Assembly: GCA_035301285.1 (NCBI GenBank)
Contig: DATGUN010000090.1
Coordinates: forward strand, 99,654 to 163,653
Source: DATGUN01 sp035301285
GTDB taxonomy: Bacteria > Bacillota > Bacilli > Bacillales > Amphibacillaceae
DNA: 64,000 bases
Direction of reading: 5' to 3'
Below, in pieces: positions 34,761-43,733 of the stretch. Below the pieces are notes generated by a model. That model saw nothing but the letters and a program-made list of their open reading frames with translations, made no database searches and had not been told where the DNA came from. The position numbers were made by a program, and so were the translations under genes. Within the stretch, counting starts at the first letter, position 1. Every line of letters begins with the position of its first letter.

Positions 34761-34840
34761 TCACATACGCCAATCTTTTCGACCACATGACCTATCAAGA
34801 TCGCAAAATGAAGCCATTCATATAAAAATTCACCACATTT

Positions 34841-34867
34841 TGAAACCTACAATAGATACCCATCGTA
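34841..34867 (+). promoter_or_regulatory. Sigma-W-type (ECF) promoter of the yqeZ-floA operon
   Basis: TGAAAC at 34841-34846, 17-base spacer, CGTA at 34864-34867, about 37 bases before yqeZ. This is the sigma-W consensus; the same operon is sigma-W controlled in B. subtilis. It predicts induction by membrane-active antimicrobials and alkaline shock. Confidence 0.85.
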
Positions 34868-34903
34868 TGAAATACATAAGATCAATAGATAGGGGGTGAA
34901 TGA

Positions 34904-36262
34904 ATGGATAGACATAGGCTTGGAAAATACATATTATTAAGTCTTTTCCTGTTTTTTCTCATCACGGTTGGTCAACCAGAATCCCATTCGAATGCGGTTA
35001 CAAATGGAGAAGGTAAATTAGTATATATCATACCTGTTAAAAATGATGTAGAACGTGGACTGGAATCTTTCATCATGCGAACGACGAAAGAAGCCATCGA
35101 GGAAAATGCCGATCATATTATTTTTGAAATTAACACACCTGGAGGCAGAGTTGATTCAGCGGGTGAAATAGCAACTATTCTCCAAGATTTGGACATTCCC
35201 ACCACAGCATACATCAAAAACAAAGCCTTATCTGCGGGATCTTATATCGCTCTTAACACAGATACCATCTATATGAATTCACATGCTACAATGGGTGCCA
35301 GCGGGGTCATAAATGAGGATGGCACGGCTGCAGATAAAAAAGCACAATCTGCCTGGATTGCGAGTATGAAGGAAGCTGCAACATCAAAAGGGCGAAATCC
35401 GATATATGCAGAGGCAATGGCTGATGAAGATGTCGATCTTCCCGAATACAACGCCCCTAAAGGCAAGTTCCTTACACTCGGGGCCTCGTCTGCAGTGGAT
35501 GTGGGCTATGCAGAAGGTATCGTCGAACATCGTTCTGATCTTTTGAATGAACTGAACCTATCAGATGCGACCATAGTTGAAACAGAGCCCACCGCTTCCG
35601 AAGAATTAGCTAGGTTTCTAACCAATCCAGTCGTTATTCCAATTCTTTTATCTGTTGCCAGCTTGGGGTTGATTGTCGAATTGTATTCACCTGGATTCGG
35701 TGTGCCTGGAACAATGGGAATAGTAGCACTTATCTTATTCTTCTACGGTCACATTATAGCCGGCTTAGCTGGGATGGAAGCTGTTATCTTGTTATTGATT
35801 GGCATTGGATTGATCATAGCTGAATTTTTTGTATCAGGTGGCATATTGGGGTTGTTTGGTGCCGGTGCAGTCATAGCGTCCTTATTTCTTGCAGGCTATG
35901 ATATCACTCATATGTCACTCAGTATAAGCATAGCATTTATTCTGGCAATCATCGTCGGATTTATTCTGTTTAAATTCATCGGTTTGGAAAAAGGCATATT
36001 CAATAAAATTGTTTTACGTGACAGGACGACAACTGAACTTGGCTATGTGTCATCCGTCAATCGATTGGAGTTAATCGGTTTGGAGGGAATGACATTGACG
36101 GCACTCCGACCTGCTGGTACCGCTTTATTTGATAATGAAAGGCTGGATGTTGTTTCAGAGGGGGGATTCGTGGAGAAAGATACCAATGTTAAAATTGTCC
36201 AAGTAGAAGGGGCTCGAATTGTGGTTAGAGAAATACAAGATATAAATATTGGAGGAGATTAA
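34904..36262 (+). CDS. yqeZ: NfeD family membrane protease-like protein YqeZ
   Basis: 452 residues: cleavable or anchoring signal (about 8-30), ClpP-like serine-protease domain (about 35-215), four membrane helices (about 240-365) and a C-terminal OB-fold NfeD domain (about 375-450). The protease domain has INTPGGRVDSAG, the presumed catalytic serine in ALSAGSYIAL and the stretch MGASGVINEDG followed by lysines that could provide the general base. Such long NfeD proteins pair with flotillin/stomatin proteins, here floA one base downstream. GGGGGTG precedes the ATG. Role in membrane stress is inferred from the sigma-W promoter and family. Confidence 0.92.
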   Translation: MDRHRLGKYILLSLFLFFLITVGQPESHSNAVTNGEGKLVYIIPVKNDVERGLESFIMRTTKEAIEENADHIIFEINTPGGRVDSAGEIATILQDLDIPTTAYIKNKALSAGSYIALNTDTIYMNSHATMGASGVINEDGTAADKKAQSAWIASMKEAATSKGRNPIYAEAMADEDVDLPEYNAPKGKFLTLGASSAVDVGYAEGIVEHRSDLLNELNLSDATIVETEPTASEELARFLTNPVVIPILLSVASLGLIVELYSPGFGVPGTMGIVALILFFYGHIIAGLAGMEAVILLLIGIGLIIAEFFVSGGILGLFGAGAVIASLFLAGYDITHMSLSISIAFILAIIVGFILFKFIGLEKGIFNKIVLRDRTTTELGYVSSVNRLELIGLEGMTLTALRPAGTALFDNERLDVVSEGGFVEKDTNVKIVQVEGARIVVREIQDINIGGD

Positions 36263-37258
36263 ATGGAAATGGATATCATGCCGATTATCATCATTGCCGT
36301 TATACTGATTGCATTAGCAATACTTTTTACGTTTGTACCCGTTATGTTGTGGATCAGCGCCCTTGCGGCGGGCGTTAAAATAGGTCTGTTCACACTTGTC
36401 GGAATGCGGTTGAGGAGAGTTATCCCTTCCAGGGTCATCAATCCGCTCATCAAAGCATACAAAGCTGGTTTGAATGTCAAAACAAGTCAATTGGAAAGTC
36501 ACTATTTAGCCGGAGGTAATGTTGATAGGGTTGTCAATGCTTTAATTGCTGCACATCGTGCAAATATCTCTTTGCCATTTGAGCGTGGAGCAGCGATTGA
36601 TCTGGCTGGCCGTAATGTTTTGGAAGCCGTCCAAATGAGTGTTAATCCGAAAGTCATTGAAACACCATTCATTGCTGGTATTGCAATGGATGGGATCGAA
36701 GTAAAAGCAATGGCCCGTATTACCGTTCGAGCCAACATCGACCGATTAGTCGGTGGTGCAGGAGAAGAAACCGTTATAGCACGTGTTGGTGAGGGTGTAG
36801 TCAGTACAATCGGTAGTTCGGAGTCGCATAAAAAAGTATTGGAAAATCCGGATTCTATTTCACATACTGTACTTGCTAAAGGACTTGATGCAGGAACCGC
36901 ATTTGAAATTCTATCCATTGATATCGCGGATGTGGACATCGGCAAAAACATAGGTGCCATTCTGCAATCTGATCAAGCTGAGGCAGATAAAAACATTGCA
37001 CAGGCAAAAGCGGAAGAACGTCGTGCCATGGCTGTCGCACAAGAACAAGAAATGGTTGCTCGGGTGCAAGAAATGCGGGCACAAGTTGTGGAAGCAGAGG
37101 CCGAAGTTCCAAGGGCTCTTGCTGAAGCTTTACGTTCAGGTAATCTAGGTGTAATGGATTATATGAATTATAAAAATATTGACGCTGATACAGATATGCG
37201 TGATACGATCGGTAAATTATCTGATGAAAACCATCATGATAACGATGATAAAAAGTAA
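36263..37258 (+). CDS. floA: Flotillin-like protein FloA
   Basis: 331-residue bacterial flotillin (YqfA) that organises functional membrane microdomains. N-terminal hydrophobic hairpin (about residues 5-45), SPFH/band-7 domain (about 60-230, with RITVRANIDRLVGGAGEETV), then an EA-rich coiled coil (about 235-305; repeated QAKAEERRAMAVAQEQE pattern) for oligomerization. GGAGG lies seven bases before the ATG, inside the end of yqeZ. Expressed with yqeZ from the sigma-W-type promoter. Confidence 0.96.
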   Translation: MEMDIMPIIIIAVILIALAILFTFVPVMLWISALAAGVKIGLFTLVGMRLRRVIPSRVINPLIKAYKAGLNVKTSQLESHYLAGGNVDRVVNALIAAHRANISLPFERGAAIDLAGRNVLEAVQMSVNPKVIETPFIAGIAMDGIEVKAMARITVRANIDRLVGGAGEETVIARVGEGVVSTIGSSESHKKVLENPDSISHTVLAKGLDAGTAFEILSIDIADVDIGKNIGAILQSDQAEADKNIAQAKAEERRAMAVAQEQEMVARVQEMRAQVVEAEAEVPRALAEALRSGNLGVMDYMNYKNIDADTDMRDTIGKLSDENHHDNDDKK

Positions 37259-37289
37259 ATGATTGGTCTGACTAGAAAGGAGGACTATT

Positions 37290-37799
37290 ATGGCAGATTT
37301 CATTGCTGAAAATTTCATTATCATTGTTATTATAATCGGGGGGCTTTTAAGCCTTTTGAAAAACAAATCCATTTCAGATGATGATGAACATCAACAGACT
37401 GGGAACCGTACTGCAAGCCAACCGCAAAAGAGTGGTCATACGCCCTCGAGACGAAGCGGTGCAGCAGAAACATCTGTCGATCAAGCACAATCATCTTCCT
37501 ATGATTCGGTATCAATCGGGGAACAGCAACAAAAACAAATGGAAGAACTAAGAAAACGTATGGGATCGAGCTCGAAGGCCGTTATCACAGAAGAAGGTCA
37601 AGGCTCTCATGAAGCGGGGCTTCATAAAACATTGAGAAGTCCTGAGATCCAATCACCATACCATCACTCTGAATTTAAAAAAGAAATAAAAAGCAAATTA
37701 AATCAAAAAGGCCTGATTGATAGTATCGTGATGGCCGAGATACTTGGGCCTCCCAGGGCAAAGAAGCCATATCGCAGTATTATAAACAATCGAAAGTAA
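37290..37799 (+). CDS. Membrane protein of the flotillin operon, function unknown
   Basis: 169 residues. N-terminal hydrophobic helix (about 5-24), then a long polar, Q/S-rich low-complexity stretch (about 30-115), and a compact C-terminal segment DSIVMAEILGPPRAKKPYR. The C-terminal AEILGPPRAKKPYR looks like a conserved motif rather than random sequence, since the middle is so biased. It sits 31 bases after floA, with AAGGAGG, where B. subtilis has the unrelated-looking yqfB, so it is likely the third member of the sigma-W operon. I do not recognise a function. Confidence 0.8.
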   Translation: MADFIAENFIIIVIIIGGLLSLLKNKSISDDDEHQQTGNRTASQPQKSGHTPSRRSGAAETSVDQAQSSSYDSVSIGEQQQKQMEELRKRMGSSSKAVITEEGQGSHEAGLHKTLRSPEIQSPYHHSEFKKEIKSKLNQKGLIDSIVMAEILGPPRAKKPYRSIINNRK

Positions 37800-37819
37800 A
37801 TCTTTACCTACCCATTTAT

Positions 37820-37869
37820 CACTTGTTGAGAGATTCGCATGAATTCTCTTGGCAAGTGGTTTTTTTTGT
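37820..37869 (+). terminator. Intrinsic terminator of the floA operon
   Basis: CACTTG ... CAAGTG outer stem, with GAGAGATTC/GAATTCTCT inside, followed by TTTTTTTT. Confidence 0.85.
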
Positions 37870-37921
37870 TCTTATATACAGGTTAAATTCATAAATATGA
37901 TGATGAGAGGGGGTTGGCATT

Positions 37922-38203
37922 GTGAGCAAATGGCATCACCGAATCACACCATGGTTTAGTAAACACCTCCAACTAACACCCGATACCACACTCGGATTAC
38001 CAAAAATAACAATCATCGGTCAAATTCACATCTACATTGAAAATCATAAAGGGCTGAAAGAGTTTACGGATACAGAATTGCAACTTGCCTCACAAAATGG
38101 GTCCATCCGTATACAAGGCTCAGACTTTGTGCTGAAACTCATGCTTCCAGAAGAAATTCTCTTGGAAGGGAAAATAGATAACGTTTTGTTTATACCCCAT
38201 TGA
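37922..38203 (+). CDS. yqfC: Sporulation protein YqfC
   Basis: 93-residue small protein of the YabP/YqfC family, expressed in the mother cell under sigma-E in B. subtilis. The family core LPKITIIGQIHIYIENHKG (about residues 24-42) and the ending DFVLKLMLPEEILLEGKI are seen. GTG at 37922 is preceded by GAGGGGG. In B. subtilis yqfD follows at once; here about 150 bases lie between, without a terminator I can recognise. Confidence 0.9.
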   Translation: MSKWHHRITPWFSKHLQLTPDTTLGLPKITIIGQIHIYIENHKGLKEFTDTELQLASQNGSIRIQGSDFVLKLMLPEEILLEGKIDNVLFIPH

Positions 38204-38352
38204 TTGTGAATTTGATGCATCGTTATCTATTCAAAAATCTACAGCTTTATAGTGTCATTTTTTACAGATCAAAAACGGACAAGTATACATCATACATATA
38301 TCAAATCTACCTAAACTCCGACAACATGACAGAAAAATAAAAGGAGGACAAA

Positions 38353-39582
38353 ATGAAACACATACAAGGGACATCTTTCACCGGAAATGTAACTGTTTCT
38401 ATAAAGGGAAAACAACCTGAACTATTTTTTCAATTATGTATTGATGAAGACATCCCGACGTGGGATATCAAAAAGATATCAAAAAATGAATGTCAGGGAA
38501 AAGTACGGTTAACAGATATTCGCGACGTAAGGAAATTGCATCGTAATACGGATTATAAAGTCTCATTTTTGGACCGGAAAGGATATCCTTTCATATGGCG
38601 AAGATTCCTGAGGAAAAAGGAAGTCGTCATCAGTATCGTGTTCGTTTTTTTGTTTATCTTTTTCTTATCCAATATTATATGGAAAGTTGACATCAAAGGG
38701 GTTCCGACAGATATGGAGGCGGAAATAACCAAGCAATTGAAAAAATACGGCATACATTCAGGGGCATGGATTATTTCATTGGATGAGCCGAATGTCATTC
38801 AGCAGAAGTTGATGAATGATATACCGGAATTGTTGTGGATAGGTATTGAGCGAAAAGGTACGACCTATTCACTTGAAGGCGTGGAAAAAATTATAGTTGA
38901 AAAAGAAAAAGTAGAAGGCCCGAGAAACCTCATTGCTACAAAAAAAGGCATTATTACATCAATGTATATTTCTAAAGGGATACCTCAGGCAAATATACAT
39001 GACTATGTTGAAGCTGGTGATTTACTTGTGTCAGGGGTCATGAGGAAAGAAGAAGAGGATGATGAAGATGATAACGAGGACCCGGAACCTAAAAAGAAAA
39101 CAGAAGTCGTCGCAGCCGATGGTGAAGTGATTGCAGAAACATGGTATGAATCTTCCGTCACGGTTCCCCTGAAGAGTCATTATGAAATGATTACAGGAGA
39201 AAAAAAACATAAGTATTACATTTCATTCGGCAATCTAGCCCTACCGATTTGGGGTTTTTCAGACCCAGATTTTAAGCATATTCATCGTGAGACTTCCGAA
39301 AAACCACTTTACTTTTTTAAATGGAAGCTTCCGTTTACTGTAGATAAAACAACACTTAATGAAAAAGAATATAAAGATTTGCGCCGAAATAAACGGCAAG
39401 CAAGAAAGGTAGCTATTGAACAAGCTGAACAAGAATTGCAATTACGCCTCGGCCCAGAAGCCAGGATAACTTCTCACAAAATTTTGCATGAACAGAAAGA
39501 GAGTGGTAAAGTTAAACTAAACATATATTTTACAGTTGAAGAAGATATTACGGAGACACAATCGATAAATCAAGGAGATTAA
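38353..39582 (+). CDS. yqfD: Sporulation protein YqfD
   Basis: 409-residue mother-cell sporulation membrane protein. A cytoplasmic N-terminal domain (1-88) is followed by a membrane helix (about 92-112, VISIVFVFLFIFFLSNIIW) and a large extracytoplasmic domain. GAWIISLDEPNVIQ, LWIGIERKGTTYSLEGVEK and the terminal alpha/beta stretch (KVKLNIYFTVEEDI) fit the YqfD family. An acidic insert (EEEDDEDDNEDPEPKKK) is seen around residues 234-250. AAAGGAGG precedes the ATG. PhoH starts two bases after its stop. Confidence 0.93.
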   Translation: MKHIQGTSFTGNVTVSIKGKQPELFFQLCIDEDIPTWDIKKISKNECQGKVRLTDIRDVRKLHRNTDYKVSFLDRKGYPFIWRRFLRKKEVVISIVFVFLFIFFLSNIIWKVDIKGVPTDMEAEITKQLKKYGIHSGAWIISLDEPNVIQQKLMNDIPELLWIGIERKGTTYSLEGVEKIIVEKEKVEGPRNLIATKKGIITSMYISKGIPQANIHDYVEAGDLLVSGVMRKEEEDDEDDNEDPEPKKKTEVVAADGEVIAETWYESSVTVPLKSHYEMITGEKKHKYYISFGNLALPIWGFSDPDFKHIHRETSEKPLYFFKWKLPFTVDKTTLNEKEYKDLRRNKRQARKVAIEQAEQELQLRLGPEARITSHKILHEQKESGKVKLNIYFTVEEDITETQSINQGD

Positions 39583-39584
39583 AT

Positions 39585-40547
39585 ATGTCAGAGTCATTAC
39601 AGGCAATTGATCTGCAACTAATGGATCCAAATGAAGCATTAAGTTTATTTGGTACGAATGATAAACATTTAAAATTATTGGAAGAAAAATTAAATATATC
39701 GATCGTAACACGCGGGGAAGGAATAAGCGTTTCCGGGTCACAGGAAGACATCGCCTGTGTACAAGATGTATTATTCGCACTTTTGTCAGTCATACGAAAA
39801 GGGTTAAACGTTGTTGACAGAGATGTCGTTTATGCTGTCGATTTAGCCCGCCAAGGCAAGATCAATCAATTTATAACATTATTTGAGGATGAAATCATCA
39901 AAAATGTTAAAGGAAAAGCCATCCGCGTTAAAACATTAGGACAAAAAGAATATATTTCAGCAATCAAGTCAAACGATCTTGTTTTTGGAATCGGTCCCGC
40001 GGGTACAGGAAAAACATACTTGGCTGTGGTAATGGCAGTTAAGGCTTTAAAAGATGGTACCATTAAAAGGATCATTCTAACCCGTCCAGCAGTTGAAGCA
40101 GGGGAGAGCCTGGGTTTTTTACCTGGGGATCTGAAAGAAAAGGTCGACCCTTACTTAAGACCTTTATATGACGCATTACATGATGTATTAGGTGTTGAAC
40201 ATACAAACAGGTTAATCGAAAGGGAAGTCATTGAAATAGCCCCTTTAGCCTACATGAGAGGTAGAACACTCGATGATGCTTTTGTCATACTGGATGAAGC
40301 ACAGAATACAACCCCAGAACAAATAAAAATGTTCCTGACACGATTAGGCTTCGGGTCAAAAATGATCGTAACTGGAGATATAACCCAAGTAGATTTGCCT
40401 AAAGGTGTAAAATCCGGCCTTCGAGTCGTCACCCGGATTTTATCAAATGTAACAGGCGTATCGTTCATTCATCTGAAAGAATCCGATGTTGTACGACACC
40501 CACTGGTCCAACGCATTATTCAAGCTTATGAGCAAACAGAACTATAA
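39585..40547 (+). CDS. phoH: PhoH family ATPase
   Basis: 320 residues, P-loop ATPase possibly linked to RNA metabolism; the family is frequently fused to or beside ybeY. N-terminal KH-like region, Walker A GPAGTGKTYLAV (about 139-150), RPAVEAGESLGFLPGD, Walker B AFVILDEAQNTTPEQ and the sensor TGDITQVDLP. AAGGAG precedes the ATG. Sits upstream of pgpH and ybeY as in Bacillus. Confidence 0.95.
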   Translation: MSESLQAIDLQLMDPNEALSLFGTNDKHLKLLEEKLNISIVTRGEGISVSGSQEDIACVQDVLFALLSVIRKGLNVVDRDVVYAVDLARQGKINQFITLFEDEIIKNVKGKAIRVKTLGQKEYISAIKSNDLVFGIGPAGTGKTYLAVVMAVKALKDGTIKRIILTRPAVEAGESLGFLPGDLKEKVDPYLRPLYDALHDVLGVEHTNRLIEREVIEIAPLAYMRGRTLDDAFVILDEAQNTTPEQIKMFLTRLGFGSKMIVTGDITQVDLPKGVKSGLRVVTRILSNVTGVSFIHLKESDVVRHPLVQRIIQAYEQTEL

Positions 40548-40611
40548 CAACTCACTTTCATGAAAATTGCCTATAAAGAGATAATTGGATTTCATCACAT
40601 GAGGTGAAAAT

Positions 40612-42741
40612 ATGAAAAACACATTGAAAAATATCATCCAATCCCTACGTAAAATTGAAACGAGATGGATAACGATTTTTTTGCCTGTTCTTTTATTAGG
40701 CATTTTTTTCTTTTGCATGACATTGAATAATGTGTTCACAGAAACATACGATTTAGATCGCTTTAATAAATCAAAAGAAACGATCCGTTCACCGATTACA
40801 ATCGAAAATGAAGAAGAAACAAACCGGAAGACACAAGAAACATATCAATCCGTCGAAGATCGCTACACCATTCAAGATGAAATTACCGAAGAACAAATAT
40901 CATACGTCAATGAAATTTTTGACGCTGTAACGAATATGGAAGAAGAGCAAGAAAAGGAAAAAAACGACGATAAACTTTCCAATCAAGAAAAAGTTCAGCA
41001 TTTGAAGCAAATATTATCCGAAGATATTACTGAAGTTGTCAATGATGGTATATTATTTGAATTGATCGATATCCCTGAAAAAGAACGTGAAGCGGGGGAA
41101 GCATTATTTATTCCGTCGGTTAAAGATGCCATGGAAAAAGGTGTACGCCAAGAGAACAAAGAAAGTGCACTGACTGAAGTGAAACAAAAAATTCAGTATT
41201 CATCCCTTTCTGATCAGATGAAGGATGTATTGAATGATTTAAATGATTTTGCAGTCATTGAAAATTCTTTTTTTGATCTGGAAAAAACAAATGAAGCCCG
41301 TAAAGAAGCTGCGAATAATGTCGAGCCTGTCATCATTCGTGCAGGCGATGTCATTGTAAGAGAAGGACAAACGATAACGAATGATATATATGAAAACTTA
41401 AAACTGGTCGGTCTGTTAAATAAAGAACGAAATATTTATCCGATTGTTGGTCTAGGATTGTTCATATTACTCATCATCGGATTCATAGCTTATGAAATGA
41501 ATATACTGAAAAAAGATCATAAGCTTGATAAGGGAAAAATTATTTCAATAATATCCGTCAGTATTTTAGTTGTATCATTGATGAAAATCGTCAGCTTGTT
41601 TACGACACAGATCAATCATTTGTTTTATGTTGTCCCCGCTGCGACCGGTGTATTGCTGATTAAACAAATCATCAATGAACGGCTGGCGATTGTTTTTGCA
41701 AGTATTTTCGCCCTAATGGGTTGTATTATTTTCAATGGGGAAATACCGGGTTCTTTGAATGTGGAAGCCGGGATCTATTTTTTCTTTTCACAAGTAGCGG
41801 GCATTATTCTCTTGATGAATGTAAAAGATAGGCTGACCATTGTCCGGACAGGTCTAGGTATGGCCGTCATTAACTGTGTGATTGTCGTATTATTTTTATT
41901 TCTTTCATTTGAGAAGTTTTCGATGAGTGTATTATTTACAGAATCCAGTCTTGCGGTAGCTGCGGCTTTACTGTCCGCCATCTTGACCATTGGTTTGCTG
42001 CCATTTCTGGAAACAGGTTTGGGAATTTTATCAGATATGAAATTGTTATCACTTTCCAATCCCAACCAGCCATTATTGCGTAAAATATTAACGGAAGCCC
42101 CTGGAACATATCATCATTCCATAATGGTTGCCAATTTAAGTGAAACAGCCTGTGAAGCCATTGGAGCCAATGGTCTACTGGCACGTGTCGGAGCGTACTA
42201 TCATGATTTGGGTAAAACCCTCCGTCCACATTATTTTATAGAAAACCAAGTTTCGATTCGGAACCCACATGATACAATTGAACCGAAAGAAAGCGCCGAT
42301 ATTATCATAAGTCATCCATATGACGGTGCAAGGATGTTGAAAGAACATCATTTACCCAAAGAAATCATCGATATCGCCCTTGAACATCATGGTACAACCC
42401 TATTGAAATATTTTTATTATAAAGCGAAAGAGAACGATGAGAATCAGGATATCGAGGAAAATGACTATCGTTACCCGGGCCCAAAACCCCAAACAAAGGA
42501 ATCAGCGATAGTTAGTATTTGCGATTCTGTTGAAGCTGCGGTACGCTCATTAAAAGAACCTACCGAAGAAAAAATCGAAGAAATTGTTTCGTCCATCATC
42601 AATGATCGGATGATGGATGGACAACTGAATGAAAGTCCGCTCACTTTAAAGGAATTAGAGAAGATTCATACGGCGGTTTGTGAAACCTTGAAGGGGATAT
42701 TTCATTCCAGAATACAATATCCTATGAAGGAGGCTACATAA
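40612..42741 (+). CDS. pgpH: Cyclic-di-AMP phosphodiesterase PgpH
   Basis: Membrane HD-domain enzyme that hydrolyses c-di-AMP to pApA and so tunes potassium and osmolyte uptake. 709 residues: N-terminal membrane helix (about 22-44), extracytoplasmic 7TMR-HDED region (about 45-265), seven membrane helices (about 275-470) and cytoplasmic HD domain with GTYHHSIMVANL, YYHDLGK and EHHGTTLLKYF. Its 3' end abuts ybeY (shared base at 42741). Confidence 0.95.
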   Translation: MKNTLKNIIQSLRKIETRWITIFLPVLLLGIFFFCMTLNNVFTETYDLDRFNKSKETIRSPITIENEEETNRKTQETYQSVEDRYTIQDEITEEQISYVNEIFDAVTNMEEEQEKEKNDDKLSNQEKVQHLKQILSEDITEVVNDGILFELIDIPEKEREAGEALFIPSVKDAMEKGVRQENKESALTEVKQKIQYSSLSDQMKDVLNDLNDFAVIENSFFDLEKTNEARKEAANNVEPVIIRAGDVIVREGQTITNDIYENLKLVGLLNKERNIYPIVGLGLFILLIIGFIAYEMNILKKDHKLDKGKIISIISVSILVVSLMKIVSLFTTQINHLFYVVPAATGVLLIKQIINERLAIVFASIFALMGCIIFNGEIPGSLNVEAGIYFFFSQVAGIILLMNVKDRLTIVRTGLGMAVINCVIVVLFLFLSFEKFSMSVLFTESSLAVAAALLSAILTIGLLPFLETGLGILSDMKLLSLSNPNQPLLRKILTEAPGTYHHSIMVANLSETACEAIGANGLLARVGAYYHDLGKTLRPHYFIENQVSIRNPHDTIEPKESADIIISHPYDGARMLKEHHLPKEIIDIALEHHGTTLLKYFYYKAKENDENQDIEENDYRYPGPKPQTKESAIVSICDSVEAAVRSLKEPTEEKIEEIVSSIINDRMMDGQLNESPLTLKELEKIHTAVCETLKGIFHSRIQYPMKEAT

Positions 42742-43205
42742 TGTATATCGACTTTCATGACAAAACCAAGAGTGTGCCTGCAGAGACAATTGATTTATTA
42801 CAACGTCTTCTATTATTTACAGCGAAGGAAGAAGGTATTACCCTTGAAGCAGAAGTGTCCGTTAATTTTGTTTCCGATAGAGAAATCCAGGAACTGAATC
42901 GGAATTACAGGCAACAGGATCGACCTACCGATGTCATATCATTTGCTCTGCAAGAGAGAGTGGAAGGAGAAACACCTATAGTGGGTGAAGATATTCCACT
43001 TGTTCTTGGCGATATTGTCATATCGATTGATAAAGCGTGGGAGCAATCAAAAGACTATGACCATTCTTTTGAAAGAGAATTATCTTTTTTAACCATTCAT
43101 GGCTTTCTTCACCTTCTTGGCTATGATCATATTCAAGAGGAAGATGAGAAAATCATGTTCCAAAAACAAGATGCCATTTTAGGTGCTTTTGACATTGAAC
43201 GCTAA
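42741..43205 (+). CDS. ybeY: Endoribonuclease YbeY (16S rRNA maturation)
   Basis: Zinc endoribonuclease involved in 3' end maturation and quality control of 16S rRNA. 154 residues. The zinc-binding signature HGFLHLLGYDH is at about residues 119-129, DVISFAL at about 66-72, and RQQDRPTDV fits the family. GAAGGAGG precedes the ATG in the end of pgpH. Overlaps dgkA slightly. Confidence 0.95.
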   Translation: MYIDFHDKTKSVPAETIDLLQRLLLFTAKEEGITLEAEVSVNFVSDREIQELNRNYRQQDRPTDVISFALQERVEGETPIVGEDIPLVLGDIVISIDKAWEQSKDYDHSFERELSFLTIHGFLHLLGYDHIQEEDEKIMFQKQDAILGAFDIER

Positions 43206-43563
43206 AAAGGGGAAAAAGTCGATTGGGTTTTCATATGCATGGAATGGTCTTGTTCAATTAGCCAAATGCGAAAGAAATTTTAAAATCCATATATTCGTTA
43301 TGGTACTTGTTATAATAATCAATATTATTTTGAAGATATCAGTAACCGAATGGGCAATCGTTATGCTTACAATCGGAAGTGTGCTTATTACAGAAACTTT
43401 CAATACGTGTATGGAATGGTTGATCGATTATGTCAAACCCGATATACATCCAACGGCCAAACGTATAAAAGATGTCGCTGCCGGTGGTGTGTTAATCGCC
43501 ACGATCATTTCAGTCATAATCGGATTTTTAATCTATTTACCGAAAATCATATCATTTTTTTAG
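43195..43563 (+). CDS. dgkA: Undecaprenol kinase DgkA
   Basis: Small integral membrane kinase that phosphorylates undecaprenol (diacylglycerol kinase fold), feeding lipid carrier for wall synthesis. 122 residues if started at TTG 43195; AGGTG lies nine bases upstream. GTG 43183 and TTG 43189 are alternative starts. CERNFKIHI, EWAIVMLTIGSVLITETFNT (the signature with catalytic Glu) and RIKDVAAGGVLIATI are present, with three membrane helices. It is followed at once by a terminator; cdd, usual between dgkA and era, is absent. Confidence 0.9.
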   Translation: MNAKKGKKSIGFSYAWNGLVQLAKCERNFKIHIFVMVLVIIINIILKISVTEWAIVMLTIGSVLITETFNTCMEWLIDYVKPDIHPTAKRIKDVAAGGVLIATIISVIIGFLIYLPKIISFF

Positions 43564-43594
43564 CAGTCACATCTGGTTGGGTGTGACTGCTTCA
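43562..43594 (+). terminator. Hairpin terminator after dgkA
   Basis: AGCAGTCACA ... TGTGACTGCT stem beginning in the dgkA stop codon, followed by TTCATT; a modest T tract. Confidence 0.65.
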
Positions 43595-43733
43595 TTATGC
43601 CCGCATTAATTATCGATACCTCTGTGTCGTAAATGAAAACCTTTTTAAAGCTTTTGTCGAAAGCATGAAATAGTCATCATTTTATAGTATCATAAAAGAT
43701 ATCATTAAATTGAATTCTCGGAGGAGTCACATC

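Noticed and set aside
36502..36960. 152-residue minus-strand open frame inside floA
   Set aside because: Shadow of the strongly conserved floA; no ribosome-binding site and no recognisable domain.
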